Shown here: positions 52,640 through 60,770 of the stretch, piece by piece | Layout of the letters: every line of letters begins with the position of its first letter | How positions within the stretch are numbered: the first letter of the stretch is position 1 | Source of the DNA: an uncultured Clostridia bacterium | GTDB taxonomy: Bacteria > Bacillota > Clostridia > UBA1381 | Assembly (NCBI GenBank): GCA_944390495.1 | Contig: CALXQE010000032.1 | Location: forward strand, 1 to 64,000 | DNA length: 64,000 nt | Direction of reading: 5' to 3' | Notes under the pieces: model-generated | The model's input: the letters and a program-made list of their open reading frames with translations, nothing else | Databases searched by the model: none | What the model was told of the DNA's origin: nothing | Made by a program: the position numbers and the translations under genes

Positions 52640-53059
52640 ATGGATTCGGAAAAGAAAAAAATATTAAATGATTTATTGTTTATATTTATAATAAGTTTTG
52701 TATACGGATTCTTTTGTATTATAGGTATAGGCTGTCCAATCAAATTTTTAACAGGTATTTCTTGCGGGGGTTGCGGAATGACAAGGGCATGGATTAGTGT
52801 TTTGAAATTTGATTTTTTATCTGCCTTTGAATATCATCCGCTGTTTTGGACAATTCCGTTTATTATATCTTGTTTTTTATTACGCAGAAAAATAAATAGG
52901 TATTTACTTAAAACATTAACTGTTTTGACTATTATACTTTTTATAGGTGTATATTTATACAGAATGTTTTGTGGATCTGGTGATATTGTAGTATTTAGTC
53001 CGCAAAATGGATTTGCGGTGAAAATATTAAATTTAATTTTAGGAGGAATTTGGGGATGA
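52640..53059 (+). CDS. DUF2752 membrane protein
   Basis: 139 residues with three hydrophobic segments (LLFIFIISFVYGFFCIIGI, LFWTIPFIISCFLL, LLKTLTVLTIILFIGVYLY) and the family signature GISCGGCGMTRAW. The function is not known. It is the first gene of the FHA/kinase operon, and its 3' end overlaps the next start by four bases, so it belongs to the set. Confidence 0.85.
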   Translation: MDSEKKKILNDLLFIFIISFVYGFFCIIGIGCPIKFLTGISCGGCGMTRAWISVLKFDFLSAFEYHPLFWTIPFIISCFLLRRKINRYLLKTLTVLTIILFIGVYLYRMFCGSGDIVVFSPQNGFAVKILNLILGGIWG

Positions 53060-53907
53060 TTAGAGAGGACAGAAGTTTGGGGATTCTTATTTTACTTTCT
53101 TTTGTGACATGTGGTATTTATTCATTGTACTTTTATCATCAGCTTGCAAGGGATATGAATGTGGTTTGTCAAGGTGACGGTGATAATACACGCGGTATAG
53201 GTATGTATATTTTATTTAATATTTTGACATGCGGCATTTACAGCTATATATGGTTTTATCAGGTTGGACGCCGTCAGCAGGATAATGCAGGAAGATACGG
53301 TTTAAATATTCATGAAGGTGGTTCTGCAGTAGTTTTGTGGATGATTTTCGGTGCATTTATAATTGTAGGTCCGTTTATTGCAGTAAATATTATAATAAAG
53401 AATATGAATGCCCTGGCAAGAGCATATAACAGAGGAATGAATGCGAAAAATTCAAACTTTCAAGGAAATAGTTACGGAATGAATGAGAATAAATCCGAAA
53501 GACCTATGATAGTACAAAATAATGAGTTTAATAATACAAGTTGCGATGTGCTTACCAGGGATAGTGCAGTAACTGAGCCAATAAAGAATGAAAGAACACA
53601 AACAATACAGCTTAGATGCACAAATGGTGAGTTTGCAGGATATTCATTCCCTGTTGGTGAAAATGAAAGAGTTTTGATAGGCAGGGATATGAATTGTAAT
53701 ATAAAATTCGATGTAAAAACACCAATGGTCAGCCGCAATCATTGTGTATTTGAATATGACGGCACAAATGCATGGCTTACTGATAATAATTCATCATACG
53801 GGACATTCCTTGGTGACGGTACAAAGATTGAACCTATGAAGCGTGTAATGTTACTTCCCGGAACAAGTTTTTATTTGGGAAGTAAAGAGGTTATGTTTTC
53901 AGTGTGA
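53056..53907 (+). CDS. DUF4234 membrane protein with C-terminal FHA domain
   Basis: 283 residues from ATG 53056 (AGGAGG nine bases upstream). The N-terminal half is a DUF4234 unit: the repeated pattern VTCGIYSLYFYHQ and LTCGIYSYIWFYQ plus a third helix (WMIFGAFIIVGPFIAVNII). A polar linker leads to a FHA domain (about 180-283): IGRDMNCNIKFD, SRNHCVF, NNSSYGTFL. FHA domains bind phosphothreonine, so this is a membrane protein that can be recruited by the kinase of this operon. Exact job unknown. Confidence 0.9.
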   Translation: MIREDRSLGILILLSFVTCGIYSLYFYHQLARDMNVVCQGDGDNTRGIGMYILFNILTCGIYSYIWFYQVGRRQQDNAGRYGLNIHEGGSAVVLWMIFGAFIIVGPFIAVNIIIKNMNALARAYNRGMNAKNSNFQGNSYGMNENKSERPMIVQNNEFNNTSCDVLTRDSAVTEPIKNERTQTIQLRCTNGEFAGYSFPVGENERVLIGRDMNCNIKFDVKTPMVSRNHCVFEYDGTNAWLTDNNSSYGTFLGDGTKIEPMKRVMLLPGTSFYLGSKEVMFSV

Positions 53908-53916
53908 GGTGGTAAA

Positions 53917-54903
53917 ATGAAGAGAAAAAAATCATTGGCTATAATAATAGCGGTAGTATGTATAGGAACGCTGAGTGCTGGAGGATACATATTTTTAAGT
54001 AATAACGGAAGTGTGGGAGATTTTATTAATGATAGTTATGGTAGCAGTAAAACAGTTGAAATAACACAGGCTCCTAAGGAAACAGAAACTGCACAAACTA
54101 CTGTTTCGGAAAATGAAAAAGTGCAGAACACTCCATTGGTTACAGAATCAGTAAAGAAAAAAGATGCAAGTACTGAAAAAAAGAGTGGTACGTTGAAAAA
54201 CTTTCTTGAAAATGCAATGAAACCTGTTGGACAAACACTTTATGTATATGGTGGCGGCTGGAATGAAGAAGATACAGGTGCCGGCAAAGAGGCTGTTACG
54301 ATAGGTTTATCTCCAACATGGAAAAGTTTTTACGAATCACAGGGAGCAGATTATGACAGCGATAATTTCCGTTATCAAATAGAAAAGGGATTAGATTGTT
54401 CAGGATATATAGGCTGGGTTGTTTATAACACCATTGAAAAAGAGAGCGGAAACAGCGGATATGTATATAAGGCTGAAGAATATGCCGATGTGTACAGCAG
54501 TATGGGATTTGGAACAAAAAGCGAGGCAGGTACATTTTCGGATTACAGACCGGGTGATATTCTTTCATCAAAAACTGATTATCATGCGTGGATTTCGCTT
54601 GGTCAATGCTCAGACGGAAGCGTAGTTTTGGTAAATTCATCGCCGCCGGGTGTTAGAATATGTGGTACAGCAACGCCTCAGGGAAATGAAAACAGTGAGG
54701 CCGTTAAAATTGCGGAGCAATTTATGCGTGAGCAATTTCCGGACTGGTATGAGAAATTTCCTGACTGCAAAAAAGGAGTTAATTATCTTACAGACTATGA
54801 CAGAATGAGATGGGATTTAAGCGGAAACGGAGTTTTAACAGATCCGGAAGGTTATTGTGAGCTTATGGCAGATGAAACATTGACTGATTTATTTTTAGGA
54901 TAG
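53917..54903 (+). CDS. Membrane-anchored NlpC/P60-like peptidoglycan hydrolase
   Basis: 328 residues. N-terminal membrane anchor (SLAIIIAVVCIGTLSAGGYIF), a Thr/Lys-rich linker about 40-95, then a cysteine-peptidase domain with GLDCSGYIGWVV (Cys) and DYHAWISLGQ (His), and SSPPGVRICG after it. These enzymes cut peptide bonds in wall stem peptides outside the membrane. The spacing of Cys and His is wider than in minimal NlpC domains. It is embedded in the signalling operon, which suggests wall cutting is one output. Confidence 0.85.
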   Translation: MKRKKSLAIIIAVVCIGTLSAGGYIFLSNNGSVGDFINDSYGSSKTVEITQAPKETETAQTTVSENEKVQNTPLVTESVKKKDASTEKKSGTLKNFLENAMKPVGQTLYVYGGGWNEEDTGAGKEAVTIGLSPTWKSFYESQGADYDSDNFRYQIEKGLDCSGYIGWVVYNTIEKESGNSGYVYKAEEYADVYSSMGFGTKSEAGTFSDYRPGDILSSKTDYHAWISLGQCSDGSVVLVNSSPPGVRICGTATPQGNENSEAVKIAEQFMREQFPDWYEKFPDCKKGVNYLTDYDRMRWDLSGNGVLTDPEGYCELMADETLTDLFLG

Positions 54904-54918
54904 AATTGGGGGATATTA

Positions 54919-56640
54919 ATGGAAGATTTAAACAAGCTTTGTCTTGGTTGTATGAAGAAAAAGGATTCAGAGGGGAAATGTCCGTATTGTGGATTTGATA
55001 TTAATGAATATAATCCGCCATTACATCATCTAAGAACAAAAACAATATTAAACGGTAAATATTGGATAGGAAAAGCGATTGGTGAAGGTGGTTTTGGAAT
55101 CACATATACAGGTTGGGATCTTAACCTTGAAATCAAGGTTGCAATTAAAGAATATTTCCCTAATGGTTTTGTTTCGAGAGATGTGTCAAATACGGATACT
55201 TTAACAGTATTCTCTGGCTCAGACCGTGAAAATTATGAAAAGGGCAGAAAGAAATTTATTGAAGAAGCAAAGGCTTTAGCTAAATTTGAAAATTTACCAG
55301 GTATTGTTTCTGTAAAGGATTTCTTTTTAGAGAACGGAACAGCATATATCGTTATGGAATTTATAGAAGGTGAAACACTGAAAGAATTTCTAAAACGTAA
55401 CGGCGGAAAGACATTACCTGAAAATATTTTTGAGATGATGCGTCCTTTGATGAAATCACTTATAGAAGTGCATAAAAAAGGGATTATTCACAGGGATATA
55501 AGTCCTGATAATATCATGATAACGGGAAATTCGGAAGTTAAATTACTTGATTTTGGTGCGGCGAGAGATATAAGCGGGAATAATAAAAGTTTATCTATAC
55601 AGCTAAAACCAGGTTATGCTCCTGAAGAACAATACAGAAGTCACGGCAATCAAGGGCCTTGGACAGACGTGTATGCGCTTTGTGCTACGATGTATCGTGC
55701 TATAACGGGTAAAACACCGATAGAATCTTTGGAAAGAATACAGAATGATACACTCATAAGACCATCACAAATGGGGATTCAGATTGACATTGCCCAAGAA
55801 AATGCAATTATGCAGGGCATGTCTGTATTTGCAAAGGATAGATTTCAAAGTATAGAAGCATTATATAATGCCTTATATAATAGTGATAAAGAGATAAGTA
55901 ATGATAAAGGAAGCGGTGTATATAATATACCGCCGTCGAAAAATACTTATGCAGGTAGTGGGTATAATAAGGAGCCGGTGCAGACGGGAATATATCAGCA
56001 GCCTAATTTTAATTCGCCTCAAAATCAATATCCGCAGCAAAGAAATGATAATGGCATTAAAATAGCACTTATAATTATGGGTGCGGTTATAGTTGTTGTA
56101 GCTACTGTTATAGCGGTATTGTTGTTTTCAGGTTTAAGTGATAAAGATACATCGCCGACATCGTCACCTGCTGTAACATCAACACCTCAGCCGACGCTGC
56201 CTCCTGCACCGGTATTCACCAGTGTAAGTGCCACTTCAACAAGAGGAATGGACTATACTTCAGGAGTGGGGATAAATTACTATCCGGAATATGCAATTGA
56301 CGGAGATTATACAACAGCGTGGTCGTCGGACAGAAATATTGAGCTTACCCCTACAATAACGTTAAGTGCATCGACAAAACAACATGTTACAGGTATTAAA
56401 TTAGCTAATGGCTATTTTAAGAATGAGAATACATACACAAGAAACAGAAGAATAACCAAAGTGCTTGTTGAATATGAGGGAGGAAGTAAAATTCAGGATC
56501 TTGATATTAATCAGTACAGAATTATGCAGGATATAAAATTTGATGCTCCGGCTGATACATCTTATATAAGTATAAAGGTTCTTGAAAGCTATTACGGTGA
56601 CTGGAAAGATATTGCAATAAGTGAAATAGAAGTATATTAA
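54919..56640 (+). CDS. Transmembrane Ser/Thr protein kinase with zinc ribbon and extracytoplasmic ligand domain
   Basis: 573 residues. Zinc ribbon C8-C11-C21-C24; kinase domain about 45-320 with glycine loop GEGGFGIT (55-62), K77 in VAIKEYF, catalytic loop H191-R-D193-ISPDN, D211-F-G and APEEQY; one membrane helix about 380-402; a Pro/Ser/Thr linker; and an outer beta-sandwich about 440-573 (YAIDGDYTTAWSS, ISIKVLESYYGDW) like discoidin or NADase-type glycan-binding domains. In the catalytic loop Ser replaces the usual Lys two residues after the Asp, a variant common in bacterial kinases of this type. It is the only kinase in the operon. Confidence 0.93.
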   Translation: MEDLNKLCLGCMKKKDSEGKCPYCGFDINEYNPPLHHLRTKTILNGKYWIGKAIGEGGFGITYTGWDLNLEIKVAIKEYFPNGFVSRDVSNTDTLTVFSGSDRENYEKGRKKFIEEAKALAKFENLPGIVSVKDFFLENGTAYIVMEFIEGETLKEFLKRNGGKTLPENIFEMMRPLMKSLIEVHKKGIIHRDISPDNIMITGNSEVKLLDFGAARDISGNNKSLSIQLKPGYAPEEQYRSHGNQGPWTDVYALCATMYRAITGKTPIESLERIQNDTLIRPSQMGIQIDIAQENAIMQGMSVFAKDRFQSIEALYNALYNSDKEISNDKGSGVYNIPPSKNTYAGSGYNKEPVQTGIYQQPNFNSPQNQYPQQRNDNGIKIALIIMGAVIVVVATVIAVLLFSGLSDKDTSPTSSPAVTSTPQPTLPPAPVFTSVSATSTRGMDYTSGVGINYYPEYAIDGDYTTAWSSDRNIELTPTITLSASTKQHVTGIKLANGYFKNENTYTRNRRITKVLVEYEGGSKIQDLDINQYRIMQDIKFDAPADTSYISIKVLESYYGDWKDIAISEIEVY

Positions 56641-56652
56641 TGGGTGGGAAAA

Positions 56653-57552
56653 ATGGATTATAATGAAATTAGAAGACGACGTATGATAAAAGAAGGAAAA
56701 AAAGTACCGCCTTCAAATAAATTTGATAAATTAATTATTTTAGCGGTAATTGTACTGGCTTTGTCAATAATATGCGGAGTTATTATAGTTATTAAAATGA
56801 TTCCGCAAAAACCTCAAACGGAAAATAATATGACAGATTTAGTTACACAGCCGCCGAGCGTGGAATATATTGTAACTCCTGAACCTACTGCGACAGCTAT
56901 GCCGACGATAGAACCTATTTCATCTATGGGAACAAAGGAATCTATTCCATCTGATGTGTGGGCATCTATGCAGGGAAGGTCATGGACAGAAAATCCGAAT
57001 GTTGGATATGAAGATTTAATGTATCTGACAATTCCTCACTATGACTTTAATTATGAAGTTTGTGAAGGACATATGGTTGTTGCGGCAGATGTAGCAGATG
57101 AAGTTTTGAGTATTTTTGCAGAATTATTTGAAATACAATATCCGATAGAACGTATGGAGCTTGTGGATAAGTATTTTGATAATCTTACGGACACATTTGA
57201 TACACCTGACAGAAATTCTATGGGACACAATAATACATCAAGTTTCTATTACAGAGTTGTAAACGGAACAAGCAGTATATCACAGCACGCATACGGCAGA
57301 GCAATAGATCTTAACCCTTGTGTAAATCCATGGGTACAGGGAAGTAGTGTAAGTCCGAGAAATGCAGGTAAGTTTGCTGATAGATCTTTGTATAAATCAG
57401 ATACAGATTTTATGAATTGGACAGATACAGAGAAAGCTGCGTTTATAGGTTATGATACAGAAGTATATGAAATATTTGCAAAATACGGATGGGAATGGGG
57501 CGGTTCATGGAGCAGTTACCAAGACTACCAACATTTCCAAAAAAAGAGATAA
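56653..57552 (+). CDS. Membrane-anchored M15 D-Ala-D-Ala carboxypeptidase-like peptidase
   Basis: 299 residues from ATG 56653 (GGGTGGG upstream). One N-terminal membrane helix (LIILAVIVLALSIICGVII), a Pro-rich linker to about 100, then the M15 fold with zinc ligands H and D in SQHAYGRAIDLNP and H in DYQHFQK; W in WEWGGSW is near the site. The family trims the terminal D-Ala of peptidoglycan peptides or cleaves cross-bridges outside the cell. With the NlpC/P60 protein it forms the wall-acting part of the operon. Confidence 0.88.
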   Translation: MDYNEIRRRRMIKEGKKVPPSNKFDKLIILAVIVLALSIICGVIIVIKMIPQKPQTENNMTDLVTQPPSVEYIVTPEPTATAMPTIEPISSMGTKESIPSDVWASMQGRSWTENPNVGYEDLMYLTIPHYDFNYEVCEGHMVVAADVADEVLSIFAELFEIQYPIERMELVDKYFDNLTDTFDTPDRNSMGHNNTSSFYYRVVNGTSSISQHAYGRAIDLNPCVNPWVQGSSVSPRNAGKFADRSLYKSDTDFMNWTDTEKAAFIGYDTEVYEIFAKYGWEWGGSWSSYQDYQHFQKKR

Positions 57553-57557
57553 AGGCT

Positions 57558-58322
57558 ATGGAAAAAACACAGAAAATTAAAAAACCCAAAATGGTAACAC
57601 CATATAATGCTCAGCATATAGGAAACAGAGATGAACAGCAGGATTATTTTGCATATTCAGATTTGTTTAATAAAGAGGAGCAGAAAAAAATAGGAATGGT
57701 TGCGGTATTGTCAGATGGTATGGGTGGTATGTCTAACGGCAGAAAGGCAAGCCATAGGGCAACAGACGTATTTCTTAACTCGTATAGAGTAAGTAAAATT
57801 CAAAATATTCGTGAAAGATTGGTAATGTCTGCACAAAAGGCAAATGATGCAGTTAAATTACTTGGCGGAGCAGGATCAACAATTATTGTTACAGTTATAA
57901 AAGATTGGAATCTTTACTGGCTTTCTATTGGTGACAGCAGAATTTATTTGTACAGAAACGGAAACCTTCTAAGGCTTAATAAGGAGCATAATTACGAGTC
58001 GGTATTAAGTGATATGGTGCTTAGAGGTGAAATATCTGTACAGGAAGCGATTAACAATCCAAACAGACAGGCACTTACGAGTTATTTAGGAATAAATGAT
58101 CTTGAAGAGATTGATATAAATGCACATGATGTTCCGCTCTGCAGCGGTGATTCGATACTGCTTTGCTCAGACGGATTATATAAAGCACTTTCAGATGATG
58201 AAATTGCTGAAATTATAGGCAGTGCAGATGATGATGTATGTGAAGTAATGGTAAATAGTGCGATGTCGAAAAATATCCGTACACAGGACAATATTACTGT
58301 TATGCTTCTTGATATAGACTAA
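57558..58322 (+). CDS. PP2C-family Ser/Thr protein phosphatase 1
   Basis: 254 residues from ATG 57558; the longer frame upstream lies in the peptidase gene. Motifs: GNRDEQQDYFA, LSDGMGGMSNGRKAS (metal Asp), SIGDSRIYLYR, LCSDGLYKALSD and the final DNITVML. Cytoplasmic, no membrane segment. It is expected to remove phosphates put on by the neighbouring kinase. RBS AAAGG. A second, shorter PP2C gene follows at 59419, so the operon has two phosphatases for one kinase. Confidence 0.93.
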   Translation: MEKTQKIKKPKMVTPYNAQHIGNRDEQQDYFAYSDLFNKEEQKKIGMVAVLSDGMGGMSNGRKASHRATDVFLNSYRVSKIQNIRERLVMSAQKANDAVKLLGGAGSTIIVTVIKDWNLYWLSIGDSRIYLYRNGNLLRLNKEHNYESVLSDMVLRGEISVQEAINNPNRQALTSYLGINDLEEIDINAHDVPLCSGDSILLCSDGLYKALSDDEIAEIIGSADDDVCEVMVNSAMSKNIRTQDNITVMLLDID

Positions 58323-58336
58323 AAGGGGGTTGTTAT

Positions 58337-59422
58337 ATGAATAGGAAATGGGTGGTATTATTTTTAGTGATTCTTATTTTTCAAACAACAGCGTCATTTG
58401 CGGCGGATTCAATTCCTTTGAGTGTATCAAACGCGGCAAAATCAGTTGTAAGAATTACTGTTAATAATAGTTTTGGAAGTGAAAATATTTCCGGAATAGT
58501 CATAGACAAGGATAAAAAATATGTGTTGACTAATTTAAGTGATGTTGAAGGTGCGGGCAGTATAACAGTTGGTTCAAACGGAGAGGAAAATATATCTGTG
58601 GCAGGAATTATAGCATCATCTAAGGAAAAAAATCTTGCCGTTATGGAACTTAAAGAAGAACTTGAAAACGTACGTGATGCAAAAATCAAAAAAGACGATA
58701 TAGAAAATGGTACAAATGTGTATGCAGTTAAGTATTACAGCCGTGATAACATAGAGGAAATTTTACAGGGAACTGTGAATTCAAAAAATATGTATACATC
58801 TTCCAAAGGAGAAAATTGTGAAATATATCAGATAACAGCAAATATAAATTTGCAAAATAACGGCGGTGCACTTGTGGATAAGAGTGGTAACCTTGTAGGA
58901 ATTAATTTTTATGACGGGAATACCGAGCAGAATAAAGCAATCACAAGTAATGAAATAATCGGTTTGCTTGACGAAAAAGACATTTCATATAAAAAAGCAA
59001 CAATATTGTATTTTGTTTTGTTAATTATGGCAGTCATAGCATTGATAGGTGCTGCCGTAGTGCTGATTTATAAAAGAGTAATAAAAAAGAAGTTTCCGTA
59101 TATTGTTGGTGTAAGCGGTGAATTTGAAGGACAAAAAATTCCGGTGGGAAAGGAAAATATAAGTATAGGCAGAGATGCAAAATATTGTCAGATTGTGCTT
59201 ATAAATGATGATAAAGCAAGCAGGTGCCATTGCAGTATCCATTATGACAAGATTAAAAATATGTTTGTTTTAACAGATCTTGCATCGACTCACGGCACAT
59301 ATAAAAGCGACGGTGTAAAGCTTGAACCTAAAACTCCTGTATATTTAGGAAACGGAGAAATGTTTAAGATAGGCGACGGGATAAATGTATTTAGAGTCTG
59401 TACAGGAGGTGATATTGTATGA
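58337..59422 (+). CDS. Trypsin-fold pseudoprotease receptor with cytoplasmic FHA domain
   Basis: 361 residues. Signal peptide (ends near TTASFA), extracytoplasmic trypsin/DegP-like domain about 28-215, membrane helix about 225-247, FHA domain about 262-361 (ISIGRDAKYCQIVL, ASRCHCSIHY, ASTHGTYKS). Aligning the DegP signatures by eye, the catalytic His becomes S68 (VLTNLSDVEGAG), the Asp becomes N99 (KNLAVMEL) and the Ser becomes N175 (LQNNGGALV). All three are lost, so the outer domain probably binds peptides without cutting. It overlaps the next phosphatase gene by four bases. Confidence 0.88.
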   Translation: MNRKWVVLFLVILIFQTTASFAADSIPLSVSNAAKSVVRITVNNSFGSENISGIVIDKDKKYVLTNLSDVEGAGSITVGSNGEENISVAGIIASSKEKNLAVMELKEELENVRDAKIKKDDIENGTNVYAVKYYSRDNIEEILQGTVNSKNMYTSSKGENCEIYQITANINLQNNGGALVDKSGNLVGINFYDGNTEQNKAITSNEIIGLLDEKDISYKKATILYFVLLIMAVIALIGAAVVLIYKRVIKKKFPYIVGVSGEFEGQKIPVGKENISIGRDAKYCQIVLINDDKASRCHCSIHYDKIKNMFVLTDLASTHGTYKSDGVKLEPKTPVYLGNGEMFKIGDGINVFRVCTGGDIV

Positions 59423-60135
59423 GAATAGCCGTAGTTAGCGATAAAGGCGGCAGAAATATAAATGAAGATTCAGTCGGCAGACTGAAAAGAGATGGGATAT
59501 ATTGTTTTGTCTTAGCTGATGGACTTGGAGGTCACGGCGGAGGAGAAACGGCTTCATCTGTTGCGGTAAAGACTGTTTTGCAGTGTTTTGATTCACAGGC
59601 AGAAGTGTCAGAGGATATATTGTATGCTTACCTTGAAGCGGCTCAAAATGCAATAAATGAAAAAAGACAGGAAAATACTGCACTTAGCAAAATGAGCACA
59701 ACAATTATTGTGCTTGTTACAGATGGTAAAAAAGCCGTATGGGCACATTGCGGTGACAGCAGATTGTACAGATTTAAAGGAAACCTTATACAGGAGGTCA
59801 CAGACGATCATTCGGTAGCTTTTGTATCATTTGTGGCAGGAGATATAGAGTATGATGACATAAGAAGAAGTCCCGATCAAAATCGTCTTTTAAGAACCCT
59901 TGGCGATAAATCTAAATTTGAACCTGATATAGCAAAGGTTCAGAAGATTAACAAAAAGACAAGCTTTTTAATGTGCAGTGACGGTTTCTGGGAATATGTT
60001 GATGAGGATTATATGGAAGAGGCGAGAAAACAATCTTCATCACCTAAGGAATGGCTTGCAGGGATGCTTGAAGAAAGACGAAAGAATGCACCGGTGGATT
60101 GTGATAATTACAGTGCTATCGCGGTGTTTATTTGA
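59419..60135 (+). CDS. PP2C-family Ser/Thr protein phosphatase 2
   Basis: 238 residues. MRIAVVSDKGGRNINEDSV, LADGLGGHGGGETASSVAV, HCGDSRLYRFKG, LMCSDGFWEYVDED and CDNYSAIAVFI are intact PP2C metal-binding motifs. Cytoplasmic. Its start overlaps the pseudoprotease-FHA stop (ATGA), so the two may act as a pair. The sequence is clearly different from the phosphatase at 57558. Confidence 0.93.
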   Translation: MRIAVVSDKGGRNINEDSVGRLKRDGIYCFVLADGLGGHGGGETASSVAVKTVLQCFDSQAEVSEDILYAYLEAAQNAINEKRQENTALSKMSTTIIVLVTDGKKAVWAHCGDSRLYRFKGNLIQEVTDDHSVAFVSFVAGDIEYDDIRRSPDQNRLLRTLGDKSKFEPDIAKVQKINKKTSFLMCSDGFWEYVDEDYMEEARKQSSSPKEWLAGMLEERRKNAPVDCDNYSAIAVFI

Positions 60136-60173
60136 TAAATAATTTTATATGAAAGAAAGGTATGTGATTTATT

Positions 60174-60770
60174 ATGGCAATGAAAAGGTGTGCAAACGGA
60201 CATTTTTATGACGATGCAAAATATCAGCAATGTCCATACTGTGGTATATCAAATATGGACTTATCAAGGACAGTACCTATTATACAGGACAGACCTGCCG
60301 GAGAAGCGGCAGTAAACAATAACGGAGGTGCTGTTGGAAGAACTATGTCAATAGCTGAAACGGTAGGTCCTAATAATTATTGTGGCAGTGATGATGACGG
60401 CAAGACAATAGGATTTATGCAAAGTACAAAGGGAATAGATCCTGTTGTTGGTTGGCTGGTTTGTGTTGAAGGAAGTGCAAAGGGAAAGGATTACAGAATA
60501 AAATCTGAGAAGAATTTTATAGGCCGAGATCCGTCAATGGATATTGCTATTACGGGCGATATGAGCATTTCACGTGAAAATCATGCAGTTATAAGTTATA
60601 ATCCTAAAAATAACAGCTTTAAATTGTTCCCTGGTGACGGACGCGGTATTGTTTACTGTAATGATGAAGAAGTTTACAGTCCTGTTGCAATTAAAAGAGG
60701 CGATATTATTGAAATGGGAGAAAGTAAACTTATTTTTGTTCCGCTTTGCGGGGAGGACTTCACATGGTGA
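60174..60770 (+). CDS. Zinc-motif FHA adaptor protein
   Basis: 198 residues, soluble. The N-terminal CANGHFYDDAKYQQCPYCG is a Cys/His zinc motif of the kind also found at the N-terminus of the kinase. A linker rich in Gly/Asn with possible phosphothreonines (SRTVPI, GRTMSIAETVG, KTIGF) leads to a FHA domain about 100-195 (IGRDPSMDIAI, SISRENHAVIS, GRGIVYCND). Thr-rich linkers are good kinase substrates and the FHA could bind a partner's or its own phosphothreonine. Likely a cytoplasmic adaptor; partner unknown. Confidence 0.88.
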   Translation: MAMKRCANGHFYDDAKYQQCPYCGISNMDLSRTVPIIQDRPAGEAAVNNNGGAVGRTMSIAETVGPNNYCGSDDDGKTIGFMQSTKGIDPVVGWLVCVEGSAKGKDYRIKSEKNFIGRDPSMDIAITGDMSISRENHAVISYNPKNNSFKLFPGDGRGIVYCNDEEVYSPVAIKRGDIIEMGESKLIFVPLCGEDFTW

